This document shows, piece after piece, positions 46,725-54,812 of a DNA stretch of 64,000 nucleotides (within the stretch, counting starts at the first letter, position 1; the number at the start of each line of letters is the position of its first letter). The DNA is taken from the NCBI GenBank assembly GCA_023101485.1, contig LVZB01000001.1, positions 1,199,399 through 1,263,398 on the forward strand, given 5' to 3'. The notes beneath the pieces were generated by a model, which saw only the letters and a list, made by a program, of their open reading frames with translations, was not told the origin of the DNA and searched no databases. Source of the DNA: Pasteurellaceae bacterium Macca (GTDB lineage: Bacteria > Pseudomonadota > Gammaproteobacteria > Enterobacterales > Pasteurellaceae). The position numbers and the translations under genes are program-made.

Positions 46725-47120
46725 AAAAAATCTGCCCCTTAGTTAGTTGGTTGTTTAGTCCAACTTTTGGGGGCAGATCATTTAGGGGCTTTTTCTAAAT
46801 ATCTTCGAATTGTTCGAGGAGAGCAATGATATTTTTGAGATAATTGTTGATGAGTCTGTTTTCCAATAATGTAATCTTGCCAAATATCTTCAGAATTTAA
46901 TTTCTTTTTAAAGGTAAATGTCTTATTACAATGGGCGCATTTATAGCGTTGAAGTTTATTTTGAATACCATACTTCTGAATAGAAGAATATTGGCAAAAA
47001 GGACACGTTTTTTGTTCATTTTCAAAAGAAGGGCTTAAGGCCTTTTACTATAAGGCTTTAAGCCAGTTTTTACCAACTATTTTGTCCTATATGCCGAATA
47101 ATTTGATTGCGTAAGGTATA

Positions 47121-47164
47121 AAAAATCCCTAGTCGATGTTGATAAACAATCATACTAGGGATTT
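47121..47164 (-). terminator. Terminator at the end of the dynamin/ATPase/nuclease operon
   Basis: Stem AAATCCCTAG / CTAGGGATTT with a 22-base loop. On the minus strand it is followed by a T-run, 30 bases after the immunity-gene stop. Confidence 0.85.
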
Positions 47165-47193
47165 ATGCACTGTCAAACTAACAGTTCAATATA

Positions 47194-47559
47194 TTATAAA
47201 ATATCATCTTGTAAAATGACCGTTTGATCGGGAGAAATGACAACTGCAATCCCATTTTCTTTGTCCCAAGATGTATTACATAATACAGCCGTTCTTCCTT
47301 GACGAGTAATATATAATACCGTTGGTTCTACAATAGCATGATGAATATTATTTTCTTGGATATATTTTTTAACCAAAATAGTAGTTTTTTCTTCAAAAAC
47401 TTGAGTTATTGCAGAAAATTCATCATAAGCTTTCTGTTGCTCTGGAGTAATTTCTTCTCCGTCAAAAGCTTCTAGTACACAATCAATTTTGAATTGATTT
47501 TGATTAAATGTAAATGTAATTGGTTTTCTCCAACCGTAATCAAAAATAAAGCTAGACAT
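47194..47559 (-). CDS. Probable immunity protein of the adjacent HNH toxin (DUF6985-like)
   Basis: A 121-residue acidic protein. Its C-terminal half, VEPTVLYITRQGRTAVLCNT, then SWDKENGIAVVISP and TVILQDDIL, resembles the DUF6985 pattern (aliphatic stretch, CNT/CDW, E-x-G-I-A, Q-D-x-x-L) often found beside toxin genes. It overlaps the HNH gene by eight bases and has a perfect AAGGAG site inside that gene. The small acidic product, coupling to a nuclease-toxin-like gene and last place in the operon make immunity the simplest reading. The domain name is from memory and moderately uncertain. Confidence 0.6.
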   Translation of the reverse strand: MSSFIFDYGWRKPITFTFNQNQFKIDCVLEAFDGEEITPEQQKAYDEFSAITQVFEEKTTILVKKYIQENNIHHAIVEPTVLYITRQGRTAVLCNTSWDKENGIAVVISPDQTVILQDDIL

Positions 47560-48157
47560 TTGTTGCTCCTTCTTTTTTCTTAGCTTCTGAAATTCCTCCT
47601 GAATGAGGAATATTATTATGTACTTCTTTTGGAACTAATTGCATTGTTTTGCAATCCTTACATTCGTGCCAAGTATAGCCATTTTGCTGACGATACACTT
47701 TTACCTCTTGTGCTGTCCATACTTTGCCATCTTTTCCTTCTTTTGTCCAAGTTTCGGCAAGTTTAGCATCAGCTTGAGGAAAATTTTTAGAGCGATCTGA
47801 TGTAAAGTCTTCGATTTCTACTTCACCAACTTTTACTTCACTAAAATCAGGTTCTCCATCTTTAAATGGTATTCCATCAATATCGTATTTATCTTTAATT
47901 TCTTCCCAAGTAAGCTCATTAGGATTATCTTTTTTGGGAATAAAGTCTTCATCAGGTTTCCAGACTGAATCCCCTTCTTTTCCACTCCATTCACCATTTT
48001 CTTTTGGTAGATAGTTTTTCTCTGTTGAGGAAAACTCTTTTATATAAGTCGGTAAAGGCCAAGGTTCTGGTTTTGGTATTTTAAAACCTTCCTTTTCACT
48101 TTCTTTAGGTCTAATATTTTCAATATTATTCCCTTCGTTAAATTTATTAAAAGTCAT
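47552..48157 (-). CDS. HNH/EndoVII-type nuclease, polymorphic-toxin-like (WHE motif)
   Basis: A 201-residue protein. Residues 1-110 are hydrophilic and Pro/Glu/Lys-rich. Residues 111-190 carry VEIEDFTSDRSKNFPQADAK, KVWTAQEVKVYRQQNGYTWH (W163-H164-E165), ECKDCKTMQLVPKEVHNNIP (H180, H185) and SGGIS. This layout (DR-x-x-NF, GYTWHE, MQLVP-x-x-x-H-x-x-x-x-H-x-GG) is that of the HNH/EndoVII nucleases with the WHE/WHH motif, common as C-terminal toxin domains. It should cut DNA or RNA. It has no signal peptide or known delivery domain, so any export would depend on partners in the operon. AGGAG precedes the ATG. Confidence 0.78.
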   Translation of the reverse strand: MTFNKFNEGNNIENIRPKESEKEGFKIPKPEPWPLPTYIKEFSSTEKNYLPKENGEWSGKEGDSVWKPDEDFIPKKDNPNELTWEEIKDKYDIDGIPFKDGEPDFSEVKVGEVEIEDFTSDRSKNFPQADAKLAETWTKEGKDGKVWTAQEVKVYRQQNGYTWHECKDCKTMQLVPKEVHNNIPHSGGISEAKKKEGATNV

Positions 48158-48175
48158 AATAGGCTCCTGTTTTTA

Positions 48176-51100
48176 TTAACTTAATTTTATTTGAGAATAA
48201 ATTATATTTTGTAATTCAGAAGGATTATCCAATAAATTTTCATGTAATTTTATCTTGATATGATCTAAATACTGCTCTCTAGATAGTTCCTCTGAATTTT
48301 TTTTGTATAATTCATTGTTAAAATTTAATATTGAAATTAGCAAATTTGATAAATCAACATTTTGATTCCAAATATAGAAATTTCCACTTCTTTCTGCTTT
48401 GTTTAAAGCCATGAGTAAGTGATGTTTATAGTCTGTTGCAATAGGGAATTTTTTAACGCCCTCTTTTAATAACTTAAAATCAAACTCTTTTATATATCCC
48501 ATTTTTTTTGCAAAGATAAATCTTGCAAGTTCGGTGTTAAATTTTTTCCGCTCTAATTCAAAGTTAGTCGTTGCTTTCACTTTATAAAGCGTTTCTTGAA
48601 CATTTGCATGATTAATTTTACATAGAACAGGTTCTAACCAATCATTTTGGTAAACAACAGCAACACCTTTCGGTAATTTTGCGATTTCTTCTAGCTGTTC
48701 ATCACTTACATCAGCCGCTTTACCAACGAGTCGCCGATCTGTTTCATCAGGAAGTCGCATAATAATTTTCGTATTAGTATTACGAATTGCAGAAATATCA
48801 ACAGCACTTGGAGATTGATCAACAATAATAAAGCCTTGTCCATAAGTACGCATTTCAGCAATCGCATTAGAGAGCATTTCAACGGATTTTCCTAATATAT
48901 TTGAGCCTTCAGAACTTTGCTCTGTGGAAGTGCGTTTTAAAATATTATGTGCTTCTTCTAACACAGTAACGTGTTTTAATGGCTGATTCATTTCAGATAA
49001 ACGCATACGGTGTTCATTCAATCGCATAATTAAAATACCCATAATTAACGATTTTGTTTCCTGTGAACCAATACGGCTTAAATCAATAATAACATTACTA
49101 TCAAATAAAATAGCATTATCAATTTCATCTGCATTAAACACTTCTCCATTTAAACCATTAGTTAATGATTTAACCCGTGTTACTAATGAGCCAATATAAT
49201 TGCTTTTCATTTCTTGTGAATAAGCTGACTCATTAATCACATTTTCAAGTGAATATAATAAGTCAGAAAAACTTGGAAATAATGCTTCATCATATTTATT
49301 TTTTGAGCTTGTTAGATCCCAACCGCTACGTTGATAAGCATTTAAAATAGCATCTTTTAATACAGCTGGCATTGCGGCATACATTGGCCAACAGACATTA
49401 AAAATTTCTACTAAGCGGTCGATATGTTCTAAAATATGGACTTCTTTTGGAAATTTAAAAGGATTGATTTTTAATAGTTCGGTATGCTGTGGATTTGTTC
49501 CAAATACCGATACATTTTCAAAATGTCCAAAGACATTTTTATATTCGCCTTTTGCTGGTTCAATAACCATGAAAGGAATCTCTCTTTTTCTTAATTCTGA
49601 GAGAATTTGATAAATGGTATTACTCTTTCCTGAACCAGTTGAACCAGAAACAAACAGATGGCTAGTTAATTGGTTTACATTTAAATCAACATTCTGAGGT
49701 AAATCATTCCATAAATGACGAATTTGCCCTAAATGAATGCTATTTTCTATTTGATAGTTTTTTCCATCAAGCCACTGAATACGGCGACCAAAAGTAGGAG
49801 TTTCAACCACAGATACAGTAGAGGTTGAACGACGTGGCAAACTTAATTGCATTGCCATTTCTTTTCCAGACACTAATGTGGCCGGCGTAAAATAAGAAAT
49901 ACCAATCTCTTTGGCTAATTCTGCGTTGACTTTTGGATGCGATAAATTAGCTAACCAAGAAGAAACTTGTACTGCTTGATCGTTTCGCCAAGTTGTTAAT
50001 GCGAAGTCTTCACTATTTGAATTATTACCACGCATTAAACCTAAGAAAATACTTGCTAAAGAGTTTGATGCTGCTGAATTATCACAAATAAAATAGGCTG
50101 CACTGTTCCAGCCACCATAACGGCGAGCTTCATCAACTCGTTCTAATTGATGATCTACTCGTTGTAATAATTGCTCAATTGTCTTATTAATTGTTTCTAA
50201 TGTGATTTGTTTATTTGAGCCGATTGATTGTGAATTTGTTTCACCAATGCTTATTCCATAGCTATCTGTTTTACTTTCTGAACTACCTTTCGAATAGCTT
50301 GTAGATGTACCTTGTGTTAAGCCAGAAGTTTCAGAATTACTTAGGCTTGTTCCTATTGAAGAAGTTTTTCCTTTAGATATTCCGAAAGATAAGCCTTGAG
50401 ATATTTGATTGGAGCTTGATTTTGATGTACCTATACTAACTCCTTTACCCCCAATACTTCCAAAAAGGCCAAGAGCTGTACCAATAGTATTGCCGATATT
50501 TATGCTTGAATTATAAGTAGTAGATTCTGTTGTACTAAATGAACGCCCATCAGTTTGTGTTGATGAGCGATTTGTACTTTCATTTATACCTTTAGTTTCT
50601 GTTAAACTCAAACTTTTACTAAAAGACTGGTTGATACTTTTACTTAAACTTAGCCCAACACTTTCATTTTCATTTTCACCATAGGAAAAAGACTGTTTTA
50701 ATAAAGGGGATAATTGGGTAGCAATACCTTCATACCCAGTGCGAATAAGCTCAAGCTGTTGTGGGGAAACCGGTTCAGCAAGAATAAGAGCTTGGTATTT
50801 CTGACCTTCTGCAGCATCAATAAAATGTTCTAAACCTTGTACAAAGTGCTCACGTTCTTCGACAGAAAGTGCTGGAACACCAGTTACCGATGTGATACAA
50901 GGCTTAATATTTATATCAGTATTGCGTAAACTAAATAGCAGTTTTTCTGTTTTTTCTAGTGAAATTGGTGAGAGTTGGCTTCCTGTAAAATGTCCTTTAA
51001 AAGCTTGCTCAAGCAGAATACCCGCATCTCTTCCTTGCACACTTTTTGGTTTACCTTTAACGCCTAAATAAATAATAGTTTCTTTGCCATCACTATTTAG

Positions 51101-51388
51101 CAATAGGAAAACACTATATCTAGCTGCACCTAATGCAGTGTAAGTTGCGGTTAAACTTTCTAATACTGATTGTTTATTTTCTAGTACAACTCGTTCAATT
51201 TGGAATAAACGAATATCTGCTGCTATATTTATTTTTTCTTCTGGATAGCCCATTAATAATTGCAAAGAACGATTACCTAATTCAGCAAGATAGCTTTTAT
51301 TTAATAACTGTTTTCCTTGTTCTATTGAACTGAATGCAGTTTGGAATATTTTTTCTTGATCTTGTTTTGTCATTAGTTGTTGTTTCAT
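48176..51388 (-). CDS. HerA/DUF87-type ATPase with a Ser-rich insert
   Basis: A protein of about 1070 residues. The N-terminal alpha/beta domain (about 1-230) contains AARYSVFLLLNSDGKETIIY. Residues about 235-395 are a Ser/Thr/Gly/Asn-rich, glycine-studded low-complexity region with a short hydrophobic GTALGLFGSIGG inside. The P-loop ATPase follows: VSGSTGSGKSNTIYQI (Walker A near 585-594), VIEPAKGEYKNVFG, HVTVLEEAHNIL (Walker B near 811-817), and IVDQSPSAVDISAIRNTNTK with the sensor region. This is the HerA/VirB4/FtsK class of hexameric DNA- or protein-pumping ATPases. I chose the ATG at 51388 after AGGTG; a GTG nine bases upstream is possible. Its role is not established. Confidence 0.85.
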   Translation of the reverse strand: MKQQLMTKQDQEKIFQTAFSSIEQGKQLLNKSYLAELGNRSLQLLMGYPEEKINIAADIRLFQIERVVLENKQSVLESLTATYTALGAARYSVFLLLNSDGKETIIYLGVKGKPKSVQGRDAGILLEQAFKGHFTGSQLSPISLEKTEKLLFSLRNTDINIKPCITSVTGVPALSVEEREHFVQGLEHFIDAAEGQKYQALILAEPVSPQQLELIRTGYEGIATQLSPLLKQSFSYGENENESVGLSLSKSINQSFSKSLSLTETKGINESTNRSSTQTDGRSFSTTESTTYNSSINIGNTIGTALGLFGSIGGKGVSIGTSKSSSNQISQGLSFGISKGKTSSIGTSLSNSETSGLTQGTSTSYSKGSSESKTDSYGISIGETNSQSIGSNKQITLETINKTIEQLLQRVDHQLERVDEARRYGGWNSAAYFICDNSAASNSLASIFLGLMRGNNSNSEDFALTTWRNDQAVQVSSWLANLSHPKVNAELAKEIGISYFTPATLVSGKEMAMQLSLPRRSTSTVSVVETPTFGRRIQWLDGKNYQIENSIHLGQIRHLWNDLPQNVDLNVNQLTSHLFVSGSTGSGKSNTIYQILSELRKREIPFMVIEPAKGEYKNVFGHFENVSVFGTNPQHTELLKINPFKFPKEVHILEHIDRLVEIFNVCWPMYAAMPAVLKDAILNAYQRSGWDLTSSKNKYDEALFPSFSDLLYSLENVINESAYSQEMKSNYIGSLVTRVKSLTNGLNGEVFNADEIDNAILFDSNVIIDLSRIGSQETKSLIMGILIMRLNEHRMRLSEMNQPLKHVTVLEEAHNILKRTSTEQSSEGSNILGKSVEMLSNAIAEMRTYGQGFIIVDQSPSAVDISAIRNTNTKIIMRLPDETDRRLVGKAADVSDEQLEEIAKLPKGVAVVYQNDWLEPVLCKINHANVQETLYKVKATTNFELERKKFNTELARFIFAKKMGYIKEFDFKLLKEGVKKFPIATDYKHHLLMALNKAERSGNFYIWNQNVDLSNLLISILNFNNELYKKNSEELSREQYLDHIKIKLHENLLDNPSELQNIIYSQIKLS

Positions 51389-51397
51389 AAATATCAC

Positions 51398-52369
51398 CTA
51401 TTTATCACAGTTAAAACATTCAACAAAAGTTACAATAAGAGAAACAATAATAGCAACTGCTCCACCTACTAATAGTGCTATTTTAGTAAAATCATTTTTA
51501 GGTGATTTTACTTCTCGATTTGATTGAGAATAATCCGGTTGCGGTTGCGGTTGCGGTTGCGGTTGCGGTTGCGGTTGCGGTTGCGGTTGCGGTTGCGGTT
51601 GCGGTTGCGGTTGCGGTTGCGGTTGCGGTTGCGGTTTTGTCTGATTTGGTGTATCAGAAAACGATTTTTTTCCTTTTGATTCAATTTGTTGGAAATCTTT
51701 ATCACCTTTTTTCATTAATGTCTCTCGCACATTTAATAAGTGGAGTAAGCGTATTAAGGTAAAATTGACGTTAAGATAGTTCTGTTGAGTATAAAAGTAT
51801 TTACTATTCCAATCCCCTTCATTCATATTGATGTCTTGAGTAAATGCAGAGGCTTTTTCTTTTTCAAAAATATTAGGATGTTTTTCGTGAACATACCAAA
51901 TAGATTTTAGTACATCAGTAATATTTTTTTGACGATCATTTAATAAAGATATTAAGCTACTCCGAATTTCACTTAAATTTCCTTTGTTCATCAATTGTAT
52001 TAGGTTATCAGAAGGTACAAAATTTTGTAAATTTGGTTTTTCTATATTAAATTTCTTTTCTTTTATATTTGAATCAGTATCTGATTCAAATTTTCTTACT
52101 TGAACAAGCGGTCTGTTTTCTTGAATTTTTTGTTTCACTTGAATTAAGTGTATAATCAATTCTTTTGAAAAATAATGATCTAAATCATTTGTTTTAGAAA
52201 TAAAATAGTCTTTATTCCAGCGATGTTCATGCTCTTCAAGTGTTACTACTTGTGGATTAAAAGATGAAAATAAGTTTGAATGCGTAGCTAATAGTTCATT
52301 CAATAATTGTTGATTATCGTTTGCTAGTATATCTAGATTTTTAAGATTTTTAATAAATAGTTCTTTCAT
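51398..52369 (-). CDS. Unknown membrane-anchored protein with duplicated domain and (PQ)n linker
   Basis: A protein of about 323 residues. Two copies of one unrecognised module are visible. THSNLF (29-34), RWNKDYF (50-56) and LIIHLIQVKQKI (71-82) repeat as HPNIF (164-168), DWNSKYF (186-192) and LIRLLHLLNVRETL (205-218). Then come about 17 Pro-Gln pairs, a short polar stretch and one C-terminal membrane helix (KIALLVGGAVAIIVSLIVTF) with a short tail ECFNCDK. It is therefore probably a tail-anchored cytoplasmic protein on a stiff spacer. I chose the ATG at 52369, after AGAGG. It lies between the ATPase and dynamin genes with spacings of nine and ten bases. Confidence 0.75.
   Translation of the reverse strand: MKELFIKNLKNLDILANDNQQLLNELLATHSNLFSSFNPQVVTLEEHEHRWNKDYFISKTNDLDHYFSKELIIHLIQVKQKIQENRPLVQVRKFESDTDSNIKEKKFNIEKPNLQNFVPSDNLIQLMNKGNLSEIRSSLISLLNDRQKNITDVLKSIWYVHEKHPNIFEKEKASAFTQDINMNEGDWNSKYFYTQQNYLNVNFTLIRLLHLLNVRETLMKKGDKDFQQIESKGKKSFSDTPNQTKPQPQPQPQPQPQPQPQPQPQPQPQPQPQPQPQPDYSQSNREVKSPKNDFTKIALLVGGAVAIIVSLIVTFVECFNCDK
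51537..51636 (-). repeat. Hexanucleotide tandem repeat (CAACCG)16 encoding the PQ linker
   Basis: Sixteen perfect copies of GGTTGC (plus strand) from 51537 to 51632, followed by a partial copy. The unit is six bases, so gain or loss of copies changes the linker length without breaking the frame. Such perfect arrays slip easily. Confidence 0.95.
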
Positions 52370-52379
52370 AATAGCCTCT

Positions 52380-54743
52380 TTATAGTGCAATAATATTATT
52401 TAAACGATTTTTAAAATCATCGATTTGAGTAAGTGCTTCTTTTGCTTTATTAATTTCTTTTTCAAGAATATCTTTATTTGCAATTTTTGTATTTAAATCA
52501 TTAATAATTTTTTCAAATGCAATATTGAACTCAGCACTCATAAAATTCATAAAGGTATTAGCATCTTTCTCGACATTTTCTTCGATTTTAAATTTAGCAA
52601 ATCGAATTAACTCATTAAAATGGTGGCTAATTTTTGCTTCTCGGCTTAGCCAAATATCTTGAAGATTGATAACTTCGACTTCTTTTATATGAGTTTCATA
52701 TTTATTACGATAACGAGTTTCTGTAATATCTTCTGTATCGCCCCAGGTGAATGGGTTATACCATTTAGATACACTTCGTTCACCAATTTTGACCTCGTAG
52801 GCCTCTTTTCCAACATAAACCTCTTCTGTAACAGTTTTAGTTTCAATCTCATCTTCATTTAATCCTAAACTTGTTATGGTGGCAATGCTTGAAATTTGTG
52901 CTTGTAATCCTTCTAATATTGGTTGAGGAATTGAATTGAGCCCATCAAGGAGATCATCAATATATTGTTGGAATATACTATGTAGTTTTTGTTGGGTAAT
53001 TTCTTGTGAAGATTCAATTACTTTTTCTAATTCATTAATAGTTAGTCTAGATTCAAATGAGATATCGTTTTCTAAACGCTCTAATAATCGTTTTGCACGG
53101 AGTGGTGATATTTCTTCATTTTCAGTAACAAATATATCTTGGAAATTAGCTACTTTTGTACGAATATTAGACTCTAAATCATCTATTTTTTCCATTGTTT
53201 CTCGTGAATACAACGATTTTTTATCTTGAATAAGTATTTCTATTTTTGCTTTTGCGTCATTACTTAGATCTTTACGATGAATTAGTAATTCAAGTTGTTG
53301 CTGAATGTCATCTAATTGATTTAAATTATTTTCTAAATCGGCTGTAATTTGATTTTCATTACTGCTGATTTGAATAGCTTCTTTTAATGCGTTATAGGCT
53401 CTATTTACTCGGTTTGGTAAATTATATTTATCAATATATTCATCAATCATCGCTTCAATTGCAGGTAAGCCGCTACGTTCAGCCAATGTTGATAGACCTT
53501 TGGTTTTTAAATTATGGAGAGCTGTGCGAGTTAAAGGCATATATTGTACGAGATCCATAGCGGAGTTAGAAAATACACTTTCCATCCCATTCAGCTGTCC
53601 TATTTCTTTTTGTGTTAATTCCTGTTCTTCTGTAACTTTGTTTTTATCATTAACTATTCTTTTACGTAATAGATGAGTTAACAAAGCCGAAACAGGATAA
53701 ACTAATGGTGATTCAATGCCATTAGAGATTAAATATTTTCTTATTCTTTTTAATACATCGGGAATATTTTCTTTTTCAGGGTCAAATTCATCCATTTTAT
53801 TAACGATAAAAATAAAGCGATCTTTAGATTGTTTTCCTCCTTCTTGCATAATTTCTGCAATTTTGTTGAGTACCGTTTTATCGTCATTAGTTCCTAGTTG
53901 AGTAGCATTTAAAATATAGAGAATTAAGGGATTACGTTTAGAATCTTGAATATAGCCCATTGTAGTACGACTATGTTCCTCGTCTTGGCTATTGTTTGGT
54001 CCTGGCGTGTCTGTAATGACTAACCTTACATTTTCACGCTCTTTTATACCGATAATATTCCCAGTTAATTTAATAAATTTTGTATCAGGAGCTATATTCC
54101 ATGTTTTTAATTTTTTGGAATTAACTATTTGGCGAGAATCAACTTCCACTCCAGCTTTATTAAAACGAGATCCTTCAAAATATCCATCAGGCATAGAATC
54201 ATTATCAGTAATCTGTGCGATAGTTGCAGTAGTCGCTTCATTTGCAGCGGGTAATAGATCTGTTCCTAACATTGCATTTATTAGAGTTGATTTACCTGCA
54301 GACATTGTTGCAGCAACATAAACATCAAAATCTTTATTAAATGCTTCTTTAAAATCATGATGTATTGTGCTACGAGCATTATTTAAGTTTTCTTTAAAGA
54401 GAGGATGTTCTTTGGCCTCTATCATCAATTGCTGTATATCTTCTAAACGTTCAGCGCTATCTTTTACTTGTTCAGTATGTAAGGTAATGCTAAATCCATT
54501 TTTACAAGCATCTTTAACGCTTTCTTCCATATCGATGATGTCAGCTTCTACGCCTTTAAAAGTAATTTCAAAGTGTTGGCTACCAAGTAAGTTATATAAA
54601 GCTGGAAATAAATTTTCAATCCATAGTTGTAAGCGTAAATTTTTGTTAGCTTCAAAAAATTCTCCAGTTTCAACCAAAATATCATTAACAAAAAAATTTG
54701 TGTCAATAGTAAAAGGGTTATGTTCGATATAAATTTTGTTCAT
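52380..54743 (-). CDS. Dynamin-family large GTPase
   Basis: A 787-residue protein. An N-terminal region of about 140 residues precedes the GTPase domain: G1 AATMSAGKSTLINAMLG (144-160), G2 ANEATTATI (167-175), G3 ITDTPGPNNSQDEEH (243-257), G4 IVNKMDEFD (313-321). A long helical stalk follows, with coiled-coil-like stretches (LENNLNQLDDIQQQLELLIH) and a hydrophobic segment ILEGLQAQISSIATITSLGL that could be a membrane paddle. The C-terminal helices end in FKNRLNNIIAL. Bacterial dynamins remodel membranes; LeoABC is linked to toxin secretion in E. coli and others to phage resistance. It partners the smaller GTPase encoded upstream. Confidence 0.9.
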   Translation of the reverse strand: MNKIYIEHNPFTIDTNFFVNDILVETGEFFEANKNLRLQLWIENLFPALYNLLGSQHFEITFKGVEADIIDMEESVKDACKNGFSITLHTEQVKDSAERLEDIQQLMIEAKEHPLFKENLNNARSTIHHDFKEAFNKDFDVYVAATMSAGKSTLINAMLGTDLLPAANEATTATIAQITDNDSMPDGYFEGSRFNKAGVEVDSRQIVNSKKLKTWNIAPDTKFIKLTGNIIGIKERENVRLVITDTPGPNNSQDEEHSRTTMGYIQDSKRNPLILYILNATQLGTNDDKTVLNKIAEIMQEGGKQSKDRFIFIVNKMDEFDPEKENIPDVLKRIRKYLISNGIESPLVYPVSALLTHLLRKRIVNDKNKVTEEQELTQKEIGQLNGMESVFSNSAMDLVQYMPLTRTALHNLKTKGLSTLAERSGLPAIEAMIDEYIDKYNLPNRVNRAYNALKEAIQISSNENQITADLENNLNQLDDIQQQLELLIHRKDLSNDAKAKIEILIQDKKSLYSRETMEKIDDLESNIRTKVANFQDIFVTENEEISPLRAKRLLERLENDISFESRLTINELEKVIESSQEITQQKLHSIFQQYIDDLLDGLNSIPQPILEGLQAQISSIATITSLGLNEDEIETKTVTEEVYVGKEAYEVKIGERSVSKWYNPFTWGDTEDITETRYRNKYETHIKEVEVINLQDIWLSREAKISHHFNELIRFAKFKIEENVEKDANTFMNFMSAEFNIAFEKIINDLNTKIANKDILEKEINKAKEALTQIDDFKNRLNNIIAL

Positions 54744-54812
54744 AATAAACTCCTATGTTAAGTGAATGAAAGTTAGATGGAATTTTGTAATGTATAAACA
54801 TTGATCTCAAGT

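Larger units (their letters stand above)
45516..46780 (-). mobile_element. IS3-family (IS150-group) insertion sequence
   Basis: A 1265-bp element with imperfect inverted ends. The left end is TGATCTGACCCCAAAAAGTT and the right end, read inward, is TGATCTGCCCCCAAAAGTTG. A 3-bp TTT repeat probably flanks it; the flanking T-run leaves one or two bases of doubt. Removing the element and one TTT joins the outer transposase frame as EKAPKTEFNIPQNKYLNL. It carries orfA and orfB and looks complete. Confidence 0.88.
44091..47019 (-). pseudogene. Broken transposase of the outer element
   Basis: Three pieces on the minus strand make one transposase. The N-terminal zinc ribbon is near 46784-47019 (KTCPFCQYSSIQKYG, RYKCAHCNKTF, then an HTH with SPRTIRRYLEKAPK). 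The DDE core is in 45172-45512 (RDFGVIVFIDSLSTKVVYHQ and IPTQMCQFHLVAIVMRALRK). The C-terminus is 44091-44441 (NRIEGLFKELKDKLRPHSGL to FIKDFLNRKSW). Frameshifts are visible: a six-A run near the start, a stop after CDGRAGS, and a 7-base GCATCAA duplication near 45200. It is inactive. Confidence 0.8.
44006..47095 (-). mobile_element. Decayed IS256-like (variant zinc-binding type) element, outer shell of an IS nest
   Basis: The perfect 23-bp inverted ends (44006-44028 and 47073-47095) begin GGCATATAGGACAAAATAG. They are flanked by 8-bp direct repeats GAATAATT (43998-44005, 47096-47103). A second copy of the inner end motif ATAGGACAAAATAGTTGG lies at 44051-44068. Inside are the broken transposase gene and two younger elements (44445-45163 and 45516-46780). 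Without them about 1.1 kb remains. The 8-bp duplication and zinc-ribbon plus MULE-like transposase suggest an IS256-type element; the family name is less certain than the boundaries. Confidence 0.82.
43840..47153 (-). pseudogene. C-terminal remnant of a HEPN-domain protein, split by a nested IS cluster
   Basis: Joining 47153-47096 to the segment 43997-43840, with the element 44006-47095 and one 8-bp repeat removed, gives one open frame: MIVYQHRLGIFYTLRNQIIH, then GGSTFNSSVNRTQLNDSCNI, LTLLIPAILKIVMDNYSTKD and WGKPFYPAIFE. LRNQIIHGG carries the R-x4-H motif of HEPN ribonucleases, and the D-W-G-x-P-FYP ending matches the C-terminus of a common family of HEPN-type hypothetical proteins. The N-terminal part is gone: a stop lies in frame just before the ATG, inside the operon terminator. 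So it was already truncated before the insertion. Confidence 0.7.

Noticed and set aside
47096-47153. Independent small gene starting at 47153
   Set aside because: The ATG lies inside the operon terminator and has an in-frame stop just upstream; the frame makes sense only as part of the HEPN remnant.
51502-51762. Plus-strand open frame rich in Val-Ala repeats over the hexamer array
   Set aside because: It is the mirror of the (CAACCG)n array inside a well-supported minus-strand gene; it has no ribosome site and no similarity outside the repeat.
54744-54812. Promoter or regulatory element between the two dynamin genes
   Set aside because: The 69-base gap is AT-rich but I see no convincing -35/-10 pair or hairpin.
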